64,000 nt of DNA from Eustoma russellianum (GCA_036186865.1 AP025047.1:319820-383819); one strand, 5' to 3'. Counted from the first letter of the stretch, positions 45,721-59,347 are shown. Numbers and translations: made by a program. Notes: generated by a model from the sequence alone, not told the origin.

Positions 45721-47194
45721 GCACCTGTGTGCTAAGATGTTCCGGGGATGAGGTTGGAGGCTCTCAGAAGGCATTAATGGGACACTGCTGTTGCTGAACA
45801 GTTTGGTACCTTACCCCCATGTATACTTGATTTTCTCCTTGTTTTTGAAACTTCTTTTAGATCCAGATGTGTGCACGAACACAGGCTATTAACTGATTTA
45901 CTTTTTGTTTTATATTCTTGACCAGGCATTTGTCATGGTGTCAATGGCTTTATGTTTTTACTGTTTAATTGCTAGAAACTTGATGGGAGGGGCTTCGTGT
46001 AAATGAAATAGAAGATGTGTGGTGGGATTGTATTCTTGTGTTTTTTTATCGAATCCAAAGCAACTACTCTGGCGGATAGAGTCATCATTTCGCACTTCAG
46101 TTTCTGGCAAAGCAAGTGTTTGGCAACTGATGTTGGTTGCTGATTAGCGTGGCCTATTGGAAAATGGACAAAAACTTTACAAAAGTCAACCAGCATACTG
46201 TTTTTAGGCATAAAGCTATGCTCTTCTTGATGCATTGAAATAGAGCTAATGGCTAGATAATATCATTAATGAACCATTCCTGCTCTTTGGTTGCCTGTCC
46301 ATTTTCTTTCGTTGTTGAGATACGAGATGGTTTTGTTGTCATCATGTTCTGTTGCCATAAGTACAATTAGATTTACATTTGAAAATAAGTGTTCTTTTTT
46401 GTTCTTCACTTCCTTTTGATTCCCGTTGTGATATATATTAGCAACTTTTGAACTGCATTTTGTTTCTGCTGTATTTGACTGGCTTTCCTTATGTGCATAA
46501 TATGTCAGATAGCATTTGGCAGTGTCAGGAAGCAATTTGCTGTAAAGGTTTGATCTCCCTGAAGTAATGTTTTCTTGTATCGGTTTCCGGTGGGATTCCC
46601 AGGTGCCAAAATATATATATAGAGAAGACAGCATGACTTTGCAGGCATTTCAGTTTAGCGGAGCATACTCTGCTGGAAGCGTGGCTAATTACAGCTAGCT
46701 CCTTGCTCGCCGCGGCATTGGAGGTCAATGAATTAGAAGCCGTGTTATGAAATGCGTCATCATTATGGTTACTGTATGTAAATATTTCTGGATGTGAATA
46801 CACCTATTCACTGAAGAAGATATGCTTATTAATCAAATGCAAAATGGTTGTCCAAGGTTAAGGACAAGAATAGATTTGTCATTTGTATCAGTTGTACTGA
46901 ACTTCAAAGCGAAGAAGCATGCCGCTATTTTAATCAAGGGATTTTCTTTCCGTTCTGATGTTCAGTTTTCTAATTGTGGAGGAGGTCTCAATATAATGTG
47001 GTTTCTAGATATTTTGAGTTTATAATGTTCTATCCAAATTTGTGATAGTTGTATTGTTTGAGACAATCCTCTACAATCATTGAAACCCAAGCGACAAGTT
47101 TGCCTCAACGAAATGGGTCAACATTTACACTTTTGAGTAGTCAGATTACATAACCATTTTCTTTAATTCGTTTAACAAAAAAATTTGAGTACCA

Positions 47195-47201
47195 GTGTGT
47201 G

Positions 47202-47254
<53 letters not shown>
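47195..47254. repeat. (GT)8-(TA)n microsatellite
   Basis: GT dinucleotides at 47195-47210, then an uninterrupted TA run to 47254. Confidence 0.95.
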
Positions 47255-47257
<3 letters not shown>

Positions 47258-48109
47258 TTACAATTTTCAATATATTACAGATAAAGTGACAAACAGATGG
47301 AGTGGGCTTGAATCTGGGAGTGAGAGGGGGTTGTAAATTTGACTATAAATATTGTGTCTGCACTATGTGTTATGTGTATGAACTGGTAATCTATGTATGA
47401 TCTTCTCTGGGAAAAAAAGCTGTTCTATTTTTGCTGTTGATGATTCTTCTATGTGGCATCTTACAGTAAAACAGAAAAATGTTGCGGTGCTGTCGATCAA
47501 AATTTCGTTGGACACAACTAATGGGTATTTAACCATTCAAAGGACGTCATTGACCTGGCCTTTTATTTTAAAGGGAAATATGGTAGGCCTGCAAACTCTG
47601 ACATTTTGTCATTGTCTTTCAACAGTCTGCGTTTCGCAAGTTTTTACCTGTCTTCTTTTCTTGAGTTATGTCCATTTGGAAGTCAATTTGGAGGGTATCT
47701 TATTCTTTGTCATGAACTCAAGCGGGTGTAAACAAGAAAACTTTTGAAAATCTAAAATTTCAAAATTAGTATTGTTTTCTTCTTCTTCATTTTTTTTTGG
47801 GGGTATGTCATGACACGAGATTGTTTTCGTTGAAGAAAAAGGAAGGCGATAAACTGAAGTGAAACTTTCAAATTAGGAGCAGGAACAAGTGTCCACTAAC
47901 AAACTAGATATTCAAAATCATGTCTTTCGAAAAAAAAAAAAAAAAAAACCTTCTAAATTAGAAACAAATACAAGTGTCTAGTAACAAACTAGAGATCCAA
48001 AATCATGCCTTACGTGCGACATTGAAGTTTTAAAAAGCACCCTTTTTAACAAGTAATGGAGAAAAATCTCATTTCAATAACCAACACCCTTTTGCCGAGT
48101 TTACATGGT

Positions 48110-48112
<3 letters not shown>

Positions 48113-48181
<69 letters not shown>
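48113..48181. repeat. (AT)~34 microsatellite
   Basis: Pure AT dinucleotide run of about 69 bp. Confidence 0.95.
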
Positions 48182-48183
<2 letters not shown>

Positions 48184-48866
48184 TGAACAGCATATTGATA
48201 TGAAATGATATGTGTTCCCAATAATAATAGTAAAAAAAAGGGAAACAAATTTAATAACATGATATCAGACCAGAATCTTGCTCATTGTGGCTCACAAAAG
48301 TTGCAGTTGCTTTATAGCTTTGTGTCGACCGTTTTTTATGTTCTCCGCTAGCTTTCCTTCAGAACACTGAATCATGAGTTTCACCAAAAGCATGGCTTTC
48401 TGTCACCATCTCAACTACAAGAACATTCAGTTACAAGAAGCAACCACGTGCTATGGACGTAATTAGAACATCAACTAAAAAAAACTTGCTTCTATAATAG
48501 CTTATCCGATTCTTTTCTGATATCAAAGAACATTTAAATACACAATCCTAACAGGAAGAGCATCAAACCACCCCTCTCATTTTGTGTATCTATTTAAGCT
48601 CTGTCCCCGAGCTGCACCCTCAAATGGCTAATAAATCCCCATTTGTCTCCATTTACAGCCCACTTTCACGTCTTGAATCATCCAACCAAGGTCAATGATC
48701 ACTTCAATAGATTCCAGTTGCCCAAAGAGGTTGAGATTCCAGATCTAGTCCAGCCAGTGTGTGCAGAATAAGATACAACAGTAGGTTCAGTTTTCAAATC
48801 AACCCAGCCAGTATGACAAGATTACCTGAAAAGGTCATTATTATAATGTTCACTCAAATGAACTTA

Positions 48867-51800
48867 TTACTGGGGTCGTAAATCCAATTTGTAAGCTTGT
48901 ATTTCCATGGGAGCTATAAGCACGTGTCCTTCTACAGCGCCATCTTCAAACTGTTCACTGTAACCAAGTAACTCAGTGTCCTCATGTAGAAGATTTAAAG
49001 AAGTTGCTTTCGCATTTAAAACAGCTAACCCCTTAAACATGTCGAACAAATTAACTGCCTCATCACCTATACTCGAACACTGTGATCTGCCTTTCGGACA
49101 GTATGAGGAGTCCCAATGTCGTCTTAGCAAAGTAAGAACGAATCTGGGTTCCCCGAGGGGCTGCTGCGAATATTTTAGTGGACGAGGAACCTTGAAGCTC
49201 ACAATATGCAAGTCACACGGTAAGGAAGCTGCTAAGGGAGAGAAGGACCTAGGAGGTGGCTGTACAGATATTTCCTCAGATTTCTTAGCAATGAACAAAT
49301 GCATAGGATAGTTCAAGTGAGCACCAACCAAATGAGAGAGAAGAGACGGGCTAAAAGGGCGAGAATTTGACAAAGAGCTTTGAGTAGTTGAAATGTTTGA
49401 TTCAATGAGGATGTGGAAGATTACATTCATAGGCCGATTATCCATCACTCCTTGGCCAAGACCACGTCCATCATCTCTTACAAGACGTCGATCAAGCATT
49501 ATCTCTAGCCATCCCTCCTTCAAGCTTGCTACCCCGAGTGACTGTCTTGTATGGACAGAGAAGCGCTGTCCATTTGATCCTTGTATAAATGCTAGTGAAG
49601 GCATTGGGTAATAATTTCCCTGTAAAGGGATCTTATCATATGTCTCTCTACGACTCATTTGGAATCCATTTAAGTCAGAGTAAAATATTCTTTTATTATC
49701 CACATCAGTCCTGTATCTAGCTATCAACTCTCGGTCATTGAAATCATGCCCAAGGAGCTCAACATGATATTCCTTCTCAATCATATGTTCCTGAATTGTA
49801 TTGTCACCGTTGTAAATTCGGGTACTATGTGAAACTGGAGATTTATCCCAATCTGTCTTTGGATAAGAGTAGACTTCCTGTACTAAATGCCCCTCAGAAA
49901 TAACCATTATTCCACCATCACCAATAATAGGGACGGCCTCACCATTGGGTAAGAAAAGGTAAGCTCCACTCCCAGTACTTGAATACATACGAATCTCTTC
50001 GTTAACAAAAGTTTCTCGACCACCACTATTCTTACTTTTCAGCAGCAACCCATGACCGACTCCAAAAGTCAGGGTTTGATGTTGATTATGCATCTCTACA
50101 GTTTCACCTTCTATTTTTGTGCAAGCATAAGGAGTTGGACAAGGCAATTGAACAGGACTTGAAATCTTTATGGTAGCTGGTTTAGCCTTTTCACATCCAA
50201 CAAAACCATTAGCCACATAATAAGTTTGCAATCCCAGGCCAGGGACAGATGCTTTCCAATAGAGTCGATGTCTGCCGGAGAATGTTCTGTTTCCTTCCTG
50301 ACGCAATTCAGGAGAGATTTGACTCTTAACACATGTCCAATTTGAGTCCAAAACTGTTACATCTGGTCGTTCAACGATGACCATAACAACTTCACTCCGA
50401 GTTTGCTCCAGCGGGTTAGAGAGAACAACAGTTTGCACGGTTCCTTCATGCGCACTGATAGCTTTATGTACAGGCTGCACATCATATTTAGACCTCACCT
50501 GGGCAGGCTCAAATTGTGCTGGGTTTTGGTCATTTTTTTCATGCCGAATTCCAAGCAGAACTTCTATAGCCTTAGACATGAAAATCTGGAGGTCTTGCAA
50601 AGCTATGTGCATCCGTGTACCATAGTCTTCAACCACATGATCCTTTGCCGTGCCAGTCACCCCATCATGGTGCTGAAACAAAGCAAGGTTCCTTCTGGCA
50701 GCTGCTAGCTTATAGGAGAAGCCAGTAGGCAACTTTTCACACTGAGCTCTCTGGCAAAAACCCAATAGAAAAGCCATCATCATCTCAGCTCCACGAAGTG
50801 TTTGTTCCAGTACACGATCAACTGCCTTGAAGAAAGGCCTAGAGACATAATAGCCACTCCAGTAATCATGTTCTCTATCAGCGTAAGTAAAGAAATCACC
50901 TGATAAGGAAGGAAATCCTTCAATTTGAGCAGAACCAACCTCTCCCGGACGAGTAAAATTAATCCTGTCAGATTCATCACGCAGAGTTTCAAAATAATCT
51001 TCAAGAGTACCAAACTTTGCCTCTGCATTCAAGCTCGGATCTGAGTTTATGTGATCAAACAACATCTGATAGTTCCTGAACTGAGCTTCTGCTTCATCAA
51101 TGCTAATGTACCGGAAATCATCCCCAAGGGGAACAAGTAGTGTATTAGTTCGATACAACGTCGATTTCTTCCTGTACTGATCCAATAGCTTATGTGCCCT
51201 CTCCTTCACATTTTCCTGGTTGGTCTCTACAGGGTGTTCTCCCCAAGGACAAAGCTCGTAAACAAAACCCCTCATACGAGCAAAGTCAAATTGACAACAT
51301 ATTGCAGGCTCAGGTCCACAAGTATGTGGAATGTCGTAGGAATAAAAGGGCATCATGTGAACAAATATATCAGTTGTCTCCTCTGCGTCCCAACTCTGTC
51401 TCCATACATATTCCAAATTCTTATGCTGAGCCAGTTCCTTCTTCAACTCGTAATGGGTTCTCTGTATAAGCATGTTCTCAAAGCCCATGCGACGAAGAAG
51501 ATAAGCCATGGTTGATGAATAACCAAATGGATCTATTGCCCAAGAGTTTTTAGGAATGACACCAACAGTTTCATTCAGCCACAAGTTCCCCTCAATCATC
51601 TGGGTTAAATTCAGAAAAGTCAGCACCTCAACCAAAAGTAAATTGCAACTCCCCAACTACCACACTTTTGTATGGAAACAAGAGGGCAAGTAATGATAAG
51701 TTTATGGCAATACTACGGTATGTAACATGACATAAAATGAACAAAACAAGAGCATTAAACACCACCAGAAATAAATCCAACATGACTATATACTGAAGTA

Positions 51801-53664
51801 TAGCCTCCGTGAACTGATTATATACATTATGCACTAGAGGCATGCTTGATCTCCCAGTTCTCCAAGCTTCTAGCCGCTAAAAAAATTTGTAATTACATCC
51901 AAAAGATGAGGAGAAAAAACGAGACAAGGACAATATCTGTACAGGCCTAAGAAAAAACTGATCGAGGAAAATACAGAATCTTCATATGAGATAACATACC
52001 ATAACCAAATTATTTTATTAATGACATTTTTCAAATCAATGACGAAGCAAAACTAAACTCAACTCCATATTATTACATGATAACAGGCAGCCATTCTGTA
52101 TTAAGAACATACCACATAGAAAACTGGAATTTACCTGCTCGATGATGGCGAAATAATGTGAATTAGCCTGCAGGAGAAAAGAAAAAAGAAAAACTTCACC
52201 AGTTAGTCAATAGTGTGTTGGTTCATCAAATAAATGACAGCCAAACCATGCAGCCTGTTTCTCCTTTAATTTGCACACAAACTACATAAACTCATAAGAA
52301 GACTGCCTAGGGTGGGGGGTGAACTCCATGCCACATGGACTATAACATTTGAAAATAAGAATCCTCATACGATTACGCAGTCTGTCCAACTGAATGTGCA
52401 TATAATCAATTGTCTAACCATGTCATGTCACTTGTACAATTTGGTAAGATAGCCTTCTTTTTCTCAAAGCTCTTTAAGGTATACATACAAAAACAAACAC
52501 ACATGTCCCTTTCCCTATCCTATTCATGAGGTTCGGCCCAACTTTCTTTACTTTTCAACTATAACTACTACTAGATACGTGTATTGAAAACCCAAAAGAA
52601 AGAAAGAGGGAGGGGGGAGGCTCAGATTAAGCATGGGAATCCAAGGTAACACAGGCAACGAGTTATATAAAGCAAGCAAGATCAAGAAGGCAAGAATGGG
52701 GGTAACTGAAAAACCAATCACTGATAAACAATGCTGGAAACTAACCTCATCATTCATGACCCAACCGCCTCCAACAATTTCTAACTGCCCATTACGCACC
52801 AATTTCGAAAAGGACTCCTTTCTAGCTTTCGAGGAGTCCCTCCACCACCTCTCCAGATAAGACATCTCTTCCCAAATGAACTTGCGGCGAACATCCTACA
52901 CAGAAACTTTACGTCAACCCATATCTCGAAACCATACTAATGCAAAAACAGTAGATTTTAATCTCAATAACCTGTGGTTAAATAGGTCGTTAGTGTTAGT
53001 TAATCCTAATTTCTTAGACAATTACAAACTTTTAACACACAAAAAGCAACATGGTGACCTTAAAGCCATTGAGGGAAAAGGCAAAATAAAAAGGCATGAA
53101 AGAGCAACGTCAGACCTTAGAAAGAGTATCGACAATTGTATCAAGAATATGCCTAGATTGCTTATCATAGTATTCCTCGACAGTAAGCTTCCAACCGGGG
53201 TCGTTATGCGAGTGGGGGACCACAAATATCTTCAATTTCTCATTTTCCCACTCATTCCCTTTATATTGAACATTCCAACCTTGCTTCCAAGCTCCGCCAT
53301 CCTCATCCAAGAACTGGATCTTATCATAGAGAGCCTTAGTCGTCAAGTCCACGACAGCACCAGAAAGGTCTTGACTGGCCGGAGACTTGCGATAGGAAGG
53401 CTTCCGGTATCGGGAGAACCGGTTCCTAGCATCACGTAGATGGGAGGAAATGAGGGGTTTAGGTACGCCGTAACGGAAGACGATGACGATGAATAGGAAA
53501 AGAGATAAGGAGAGACCGATGGTGAAGAAGTTGGTGAGGACGAAGTCCTTAACGGCGGTTCTTCGGCGGGATTTGCGGGGTTGTTTGGAAGAGTGTTTAG
53601 AGGTGGTGGAAGGTAGAAGAGAATTGGCCCACCCGCCTCCGCCGCGGCGGGAGGAGAATGCCAT
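48867..53664 (-). CDS. Golgi alpha-mannosidase II (GMII), 4 exons
   Basis: Exons in transcription order: 53664-53116, 52895-52746, 52167-52135 and 51599-48867; junctions keep frame, giving 1154 aa, close to the Arabidopsis GMII length (HGL1, about 1170 aa). The enzyme trims two mannoses from GlcNAcMan5GlcNAc2 in the medial Golgi, opening the route to complex N-glycans. A type II anchor sits at about residues 45-65 (FFTIGLSLSLFLFIVIVFRY). GH38 features include the zinc-site HSHNDPGW, the nucleophile region SWAIDPFGYS and the second zinc region FQHHDGVTGTAK. The C-terminal domains run to a final 'MEIQAYKLDLRPQ'. The 11-codon third exon (ANSHYFAIIEQ) is easily missed. All catalytic motifs are intact. 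Confidence 0.95.
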
Positions 53665-54589
53665 CGGGAAGAGGCGGCAGTTGGGAGATTGAGATCTACT
53701 TTATTTGTTTGTTTTTTCTAATCAACAGACTGATGCGTTGGGGCGTGAGTCGTGGGAATCAATATTCCATAAAGAGTTGCAGTGGCAGTGAGTGTTGACC
53801 TGTCTTTTACTGGATGTGTTTCGGCTGGCCAAATTCACCCTTTCATAAGATATCAGTTTAGCTTTTTGGCTACTGTGTATATAACCAAACTTATGCTAGC
53901 GTATAGTTGGATATCTGATTTACATCTCTATACTATCTTTAGGACTGAGTATGGCGGACACCTTTACTGGTTTAGATTCAACTTTTTTTTCAATTTATCA
54001 CTTTGGTACAAAAAAAATTCACAGGCGTCGGTTTATGAGATGTGCTCTTTCTGAAAAACAATCATGAAACCATTAGGTATCCTATTCTCATTTTCCATTT
54101 CTATTACGTTAAGCTACCATTTTAATATGTGTAATTTATATATATTTAAAAGCAAAAAAGAGACACTAGTTTTGGAACGGATGGAATATTTATCTTTTAA
54201 ATTATAATATATCATACACTTTAATAAAGATTCAACTTAGTTTTGTTTCTCATATTTTTTTTATCTTACTGCAAAAATAACTTTTGCATAAAATAGTAAC
54301 TTTATTTGTAAATGATGATTAACTGATAATAAATAGCTTGTTCCAATGATCAAAATTAGTATTATATTTATATTATTCATATTAATAAATTAATGTATTG
54401 TATTTATTGAGTCATAAAATTAAAGTCAAGTATGAAACTCAATTATAATAATAGACATATCATAATCTAATCAAACGTGATTAAAATTGAGATAAAAGGT
54501 CTCATCTCGTTGGTTAGGCCATTTGCACTCTACAGAGTATGGGTATTTCCCAGTTTTCATGAGATATCTAAAATTAAAGAATTTCATTG
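53665..54589. other. GMII promoter side intergenic DNA
   Basis: The first ~100 bp would be GMII 5' UTR/promoter. An isolated Stowaway-like end (ggaacggatggaata near 54175-54190) is present without a left partner. No gene seen. Confidence 0.4.
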
Positions 54590-54597
54590 GTTCCGAG

Positions 54598-54866
54598 TAG
54601 GGCTGTAAACGAGCCAAACGAGCCGAGCATCGCGTTGTTCAAGCTCAGTTCGTTTAACTTAACGAACGAGTCGAGTTTTTTTATTGTTCAAGCTCGGTTC
54701 GTTTAACTCACAAACAACATTAACGAGCCGAACACCTTAAGTGTACGGTGTCACTGAGTTCGAACAGAAAAAAGTGGTTCAAGCTCGTTCATTAACCCTT
54801 TATCCGAGCCGAGTTCGAAACGAACGAACAGAACATACCGAACGGCTTGGTTCATTTACCGGCCTA
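54598..54866. mobile_element. hAT-type MITE (269 bp)
   Basis: Left end TAGGGCTGTAAACGAGCCAA. The right end on the other strand is TAGGCCGGTAAATGAACCAA. Flanking 8-mers GTTCCGAG (54590-54597) and GTTCTGAG (54867-54874) match at 7 of 8 positions. The subterminal CGAGCCGAG motifs are shared with the element at 41150, so both belong to one family. Confidence 0.88.
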
Positions 54867-54962
54867 GTTCTGAGTATTTTTATTGTGTTAAAAAACAACT
54901 CAACTAATATATCGTCTTCTTTAATACTCAAAACTAATATATCACTACACATTTTTTTTAAA

Positions 54963-55043
54963 AAACATATATAGAGAGAGAAAGACACACACGTATATAT
55001 ATACATACACACACATATATATACATACATACATACATACATA

Positions 55044-55083
<40 letters not shown>
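54963..55083. repeat. Compound GA/CA/TA/CATA microsatellite
   Basis: gagaga, acacac, (CATA)n around 55020-55042 and a TA run to 55083. It abuts the tRNA-like element to its right. Confidence 0.9.
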
Positions 55084-55085
<2 letters not shown>

Positions 55086-55086
<1 letters not shown>

Positions 55087-55170
55087 CGAAAAATCTTTAG
55101 GTCTAGCGGTTGAGTAGCATTTATCCCAACCCCGGGTCTCGAGTTCGATTCCCCTCCCCAATTTGTAAAT
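55086..55170 (+). mobile_element. Short tRNA-like SINE fragment
   Basis: A-box-like 'tctagcggttgagtagc' near 55102-55118 and B-box-like 'gagttcgattcc' at 55141-55152, spaced as in a tRNA. It is followed by a short tail that merges into TA repeat. It lies between two microsatellites, so no TSD can be read. A decayed tRNA gene is the alternative. Confidence 0.5.
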
Positions 55171-55216
55171 ATATATATACACACACACACACATATATGT
55201 GTGTGTGAGAGAGAGA
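55171..55216. repeat. TA/CA/TG/GA microsatellite
   Basis: Runs of ta, ca, ta, tg and ga dinucleotides in succession. Confidence 0.9.
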
Positions 55217-55585
55217 CATGATCTTCAAATAAATCAAAAGATGAGACTATTATATTAGAATATCATCATCACCTATAAGTATATAGTATTTTGTGACTAT
55301 TTATTTTTATCTGAGAATATATATAAGTAATGAAATGTTGAATCAATTCATAATGTGCTTTTCTTGATTCTTACTCTTTCTTAAAAATAGGTGATTCTCT
55401 GAAGACCCTGTCCTCACCATATTCTCTTCTAAGGCTTCATGGAGATTGATCGACAATAATTATATGGTTATTTGTACATATATTATTGGATAATTAGTAA
55501 TTTTAACAATACATAATAGTCGTTTTGGGGAGATTTTAAAGTTTGTGGTGTTTTGTTGTTTTACGACCCTACCAAAAAACTATTA

Positions 55586-55834
55586 CTCCATCCGTCTTAA
55601 CAATATTATCTTAAGTTGACTTGAATGTGATTTAAGAAAGTCAAACTATATAGTTTATTGTTCCTATTATACATATAATTGGTTAATTGTTGTAAACTAG
55701 ATAAATTAAGTAATGTTAATTGAAAGGATAGTTTAGAACTTTTATTGCTAACAAATATCTATTTTTAGAAAGTATACAATATTTTTAAGACAAACCAAAA
55801 CATAAAATAGGACAATATTTTTGGAACGGAAGGA
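55586..55834. mobile_element. Stowaway-like MITE
   Basis: The left end ctccatccgtcttaacaata follows TA. The right end, read on the other strand, is ttccttccgttccaaaaata, so the imperfect TIRs match the Stowaway 'CTCCNTCCGT' consensus. Size is about 250 bp with no coding capacity. The TA on the right has decayed. Confidence 0.7.
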
Positions 55835-57308
55835 AACCTAGCTTGAAGCAAATAAGTTATTTGGCTAAATACTCGATATTATCATCGACTTTATGTCTGT
55901 AACAATAACATCATGCCTAATTATTCTAGATGTTGTGTCTTTTTTCATATCGGTTCCCGCCAATAAAGGATTCAATCACTTCTCTGACTCATTCGGACGA
56001 TGTCGTTGGACTTTGTTAGTAGGCTTTATGTATGGAATAGCTAGAACTTGTAAAAAAATGGAAGCGTTTGAAGTAGTAAGCTTGGAACTCAACAATCCCT
56101 GTAAAACAACTAAATGTTAAAGATCCCCAGAGCTTGACTACAAAAAAAACCTCCAACATTTAAGTCGGATAAAAAAATTAGAACAAAGAAACCATGAAAA
56201 AGCTCTTAATTTCGTAAGTAGGAATTAAAGTTCGTATGTCTTACACATAGGCGGCAAGACAATATTTATAGGGAATCGAATAAAAGTTAGCTTAAAGATC
56301 ACCTAACATCCATGTTGCACTTGCGGGTTAACCCGAGTCGATTGAATACTGCAATGTGCTCCTACCTATACTTCGTGTGTATAGAAGACCAGGGGGACAA
56401 TGTCTGGTCGTGCCACATTGTCAACTGGTGCACCATATGGATTTTTTGTCTTTTACCGTTGCAGAGAATATAGCTTCAGGATAATGCTTTCAATGATTGA
56501 ACAATGGTCTTCCTCGTACGAAAGTATGTCACGTGTCGTTTTGGAGATGCCTCAAGCTCCATAATATTATATATTTACTAAAGTAAGGTGTTATGTGTTT
56601 AGCTCTCGATTGCAGTGACGTGCGCGATAACTTGCGAACTAGTGGGAGAAATACCAGAATTTTTTTTCTGTGACGAAGTTACGAGAATTGTGTTCTTTCC
56701 GAGTTTCTGTTGAGACTACTAATGAATTCCTCGGTCATGATTGGTTCACAATTAAATTTAACTCGATCAATTAATACATGACATATGCGATTTAAGTTAT
56801 CACTCGTGAGATAGTGTATTATTTATTTGAACACATCCCCTGTTTACGTTTTACAAACAACCTTCATGCCCATCCGTTTTTTTTATTCTCCAAATTGTAC
56901 AATTAACAATGATAATTTAATAAAATTATTATTTAAAAAATATTTGAGTGTAGAATAACAATTAAAGACCATGTAAAATAAGTGAGAAACTTGCTTTTTT
57001 GCCTTTTGATCAATAACCAGGCCATTGACGTACTACTTAAGAAAGAAATCATAACAACCGATGTAACTCGTGGTAATTAAACAGAGTGTGGATGTAGATA
57101 TGCATCATGGACGTAACTAATTAAGGAAGGAATCTTTACAATGGACGATGTAACTTGAGGTAACTAAAGCAAGTCCATGTTTAGATGGGTGGAAATGTAC
57201 AACATGTTTTTTTTAGACGAAGTGTAGAACATGTCGATTATGATAAAACATAGAAAAGCGGAAGTGATCCTACTTAATTCTAATTTTGATTGATATATGA
57301 TGGCTCTT
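55835..57308. other. Intergenic DNA
   Basis: AT-rich sequence without a recognisable gene or element. Confidence 0.4.
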
Positions 57309-57324
57309 AAGTCTATATGTTATA

Positions 57325-57587
57325 CCTTGGAGCAAGGCCATTCCATTGGCCATGGGGTCCTCACCACTCCCGCTCCAAGGATCATTGTGAATGATGCAAA
57401 TCAAGAACACACCGGCCTCCTAAGTTGGATAAATACTTACGCAGCGGCCCAAATAAGGTGTTCCCTTGCAAACTATACCTTCGGCCTAACAACAATGGAA
57501 TACCACATTGTGAGTGTTTCTAGATTCAAACTCTTGACCTCTTAAAACAAATATTAACCGAGTACCAATTGAACTATGGACTGGATG
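57325..57587 (-). mobile_element. tRNA-derived SINE, non-Au type, with 16-bp TSD
   Basis: On the minus strand an A-box (TAGTTCAATTGGTA, 57576-57563) and a B-box-like word (GAGTTTGAATC, 57533-57523) lie at tRNA spacing near the 5' end of a ~263-bp insertion. Flanking direct repeats aagtctatatgttata (57309-57324) and aagtctatatgttgta (57588-57603) match at 15 of 16 positions. There is no poly-A tail. The body does not match the Au elements elsewhere in the window. Confidence 0.75.
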
Positions 57588-57603
57588 AAGTCTATATGTT
57601 GTA

Positions 57604-57985
57604 TCAGTTCAACAAATGGTATATGTACCACCATTTTCAAACTAATTGGCATGTGATAGTTAGCCTATTCAATGATTTTTTGTATTATTTCAAAACGCAA
57701 TGTTTTTATATGTGAATAAGAGTTATTAATGATTTAAGGTATGGTATCTGACCTGATCGGATTTAAAAAAAATGCTTATCCAATATCTTGTATGAGTTGT
57801 GAAGTAAAAAAGTTTTACCGATATAAGAAAACGTTAATTTCTTACAAAACTTATTAAAACTAAAAGATGGATACCGGTGAGTTTTTAATTTTCATGGTTA
57901 CGCTGTAGCGATAGATTCTGGATCAGCTCTTTTGCAATTAGAAGTTAGGGACGTCATCTAATCAAACCCTTTTTTGGGGACCAAA
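57604..57985. other. Upstream region of SEC13
   Basis: AT-rich DNA probably containing the SEC13 promoter. No specific element is placed. Confidence 0.4.
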
Positions 57986-58116
57986 TTAACCCAGATATTT
58001 AGTTGGCGTTTTTTCTTTTCTTATTCTCTTCGCTTTGCTTCTGTAGAAAGTGCAATTCCCCGACTTTCGATCTCGCCGATCTCCGTTCCATTCCGACTCC
58101 CCCATTGTTAACACCG

Positions 58117-59347
58117 GTAAAGTTCCGATCTTTTGTCTATCTTTTTGGTTTCTTCTTTTTTCTCAAAATATATTCGTATGTTAGACCGAACTTTTGTTTA
58201 GAAAGTGGTTTTGTATTCGTCGATCTGGTTTATGCAAATTTTGTTTTTGTTGTACTTGATGCCAGCTGCTTTATTTGTTTCTTTGTTATAAAACATTCGT
58301 CTAATTAGCGAGAAAGAATTGATCTTTTTTTTTTTGCCTTGGAGTTATTATATTTGATTGGTCTTGTGGAGATAATCGAATTATAGTATTGATTTGGAAC
58401 ATTTTTAGTTTCCATTGTGATGTAGCTACCTTGAAGCAATGCAATCATTGGGCCAAAATGAGGCCAGCCTCCATGTAAATTATGTTAAGGGTTCTTTTGC
58501 TTTTTCCAGATCTAGGAGAATACTTCTAGTCATTAATGCTACATTCCATCACCTTGGCCATCTGCTTCACTGCAAGCGCTTTCATATTGACTTTTGATAG
58601 AACTCTCTGGTTACGTATTTGTATTAAAGTCTGGTTAACAAATTTCGTTGTTGGATTGTGAAATCATTTTACCGGGACAAGAGGCTGCAGTGTCATAGTT
58701 GTAGTAGGTGTTAGGTTTGATTCTGCATTAGATTGAGTGAGATCGTATGGTGCTGCCTTCATCTTTTTCTATCTGACATGACTATTATAAAAATAAATTG
58801 ACATAATAAGGTCTACTTTTACATGCTTGTGTTTTTTTTCTTCTTCTTTATCAGTCTCTGTGTGTATTTTATTTATAATGCAAGTACCAGGGACCTGTTC
58901 TTCTTGAAATTGTAGAAGGTTGGTTACTAGGATTTGGAAATTGGATAATCGAAGGAACTCCAGAGCTCCCCTGGTGTGAGGAAGAGGGCAGGGGGTTTCT
59001 ATATCGTCATACATTACAAAGTTGTTGACTTTTGCAAGCCTTTCAGGTCTTCTCTTATAAACATTGTAAAGGTTTAATTATTGCCCTTATGAGTTTTAAA
59101 GGACCTCCTCGGGCAATGGGATGCCTCATGTGCGTTAGTGTATCAACCTTTACTGCTTGTATAATAGACTTCCGGGTGAATAGTTGTACACTATGGAATG
59201 TGTACCGTTCTCTTGAAGTAGAATTCATGAGCTCTTAGATTTTTGAGTTTTCTTAGTGTTTGAGGAAAGTTAAGTAACATAATAATCGTTTTGATTGTCT
59301 CTTCAAAGGACAATGATGTCACATGGATTCTGTCACAAATTTTGCAG
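58117..59347 (+). other. SEC13 5' UTR intron
   Basis: A donor 'accg|gtaaag' at 58117 and acceptor 'tttgcag' ending at 59347 flank 1.23 kb. The acceptor is 71 bp upstream of the SEC13 ATG. The first exon would be a C/T-rich untranslated leader near 58000-58116. Confidence 0.6.

Larger units (their letters stand above)
45721..48866. other. Intergenic DNA with two TA microsatellites
   Basis: After the pseudogene there is no recognisable gene. The right end (about 48300-48866) is probably 3' UTR of the GMII gene. Microsatellites are listed separately. Confidence 0.4.

Noticed and set aside
48069..48260. Open frame coding poly Tyr-Ile
   Set aside because: Translation of the (AT)n microsatellite.
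50377..50708. Plus-strand frames within the GMII locus
   Set aside because: They are antisense to the well-supported GMII exon 4 and have no independent features.
54160..54190. Second Stowaway MITE
   Set aside because: Only one end (ggaacggatggaata) is visible; no matching partner within about 300 bp.
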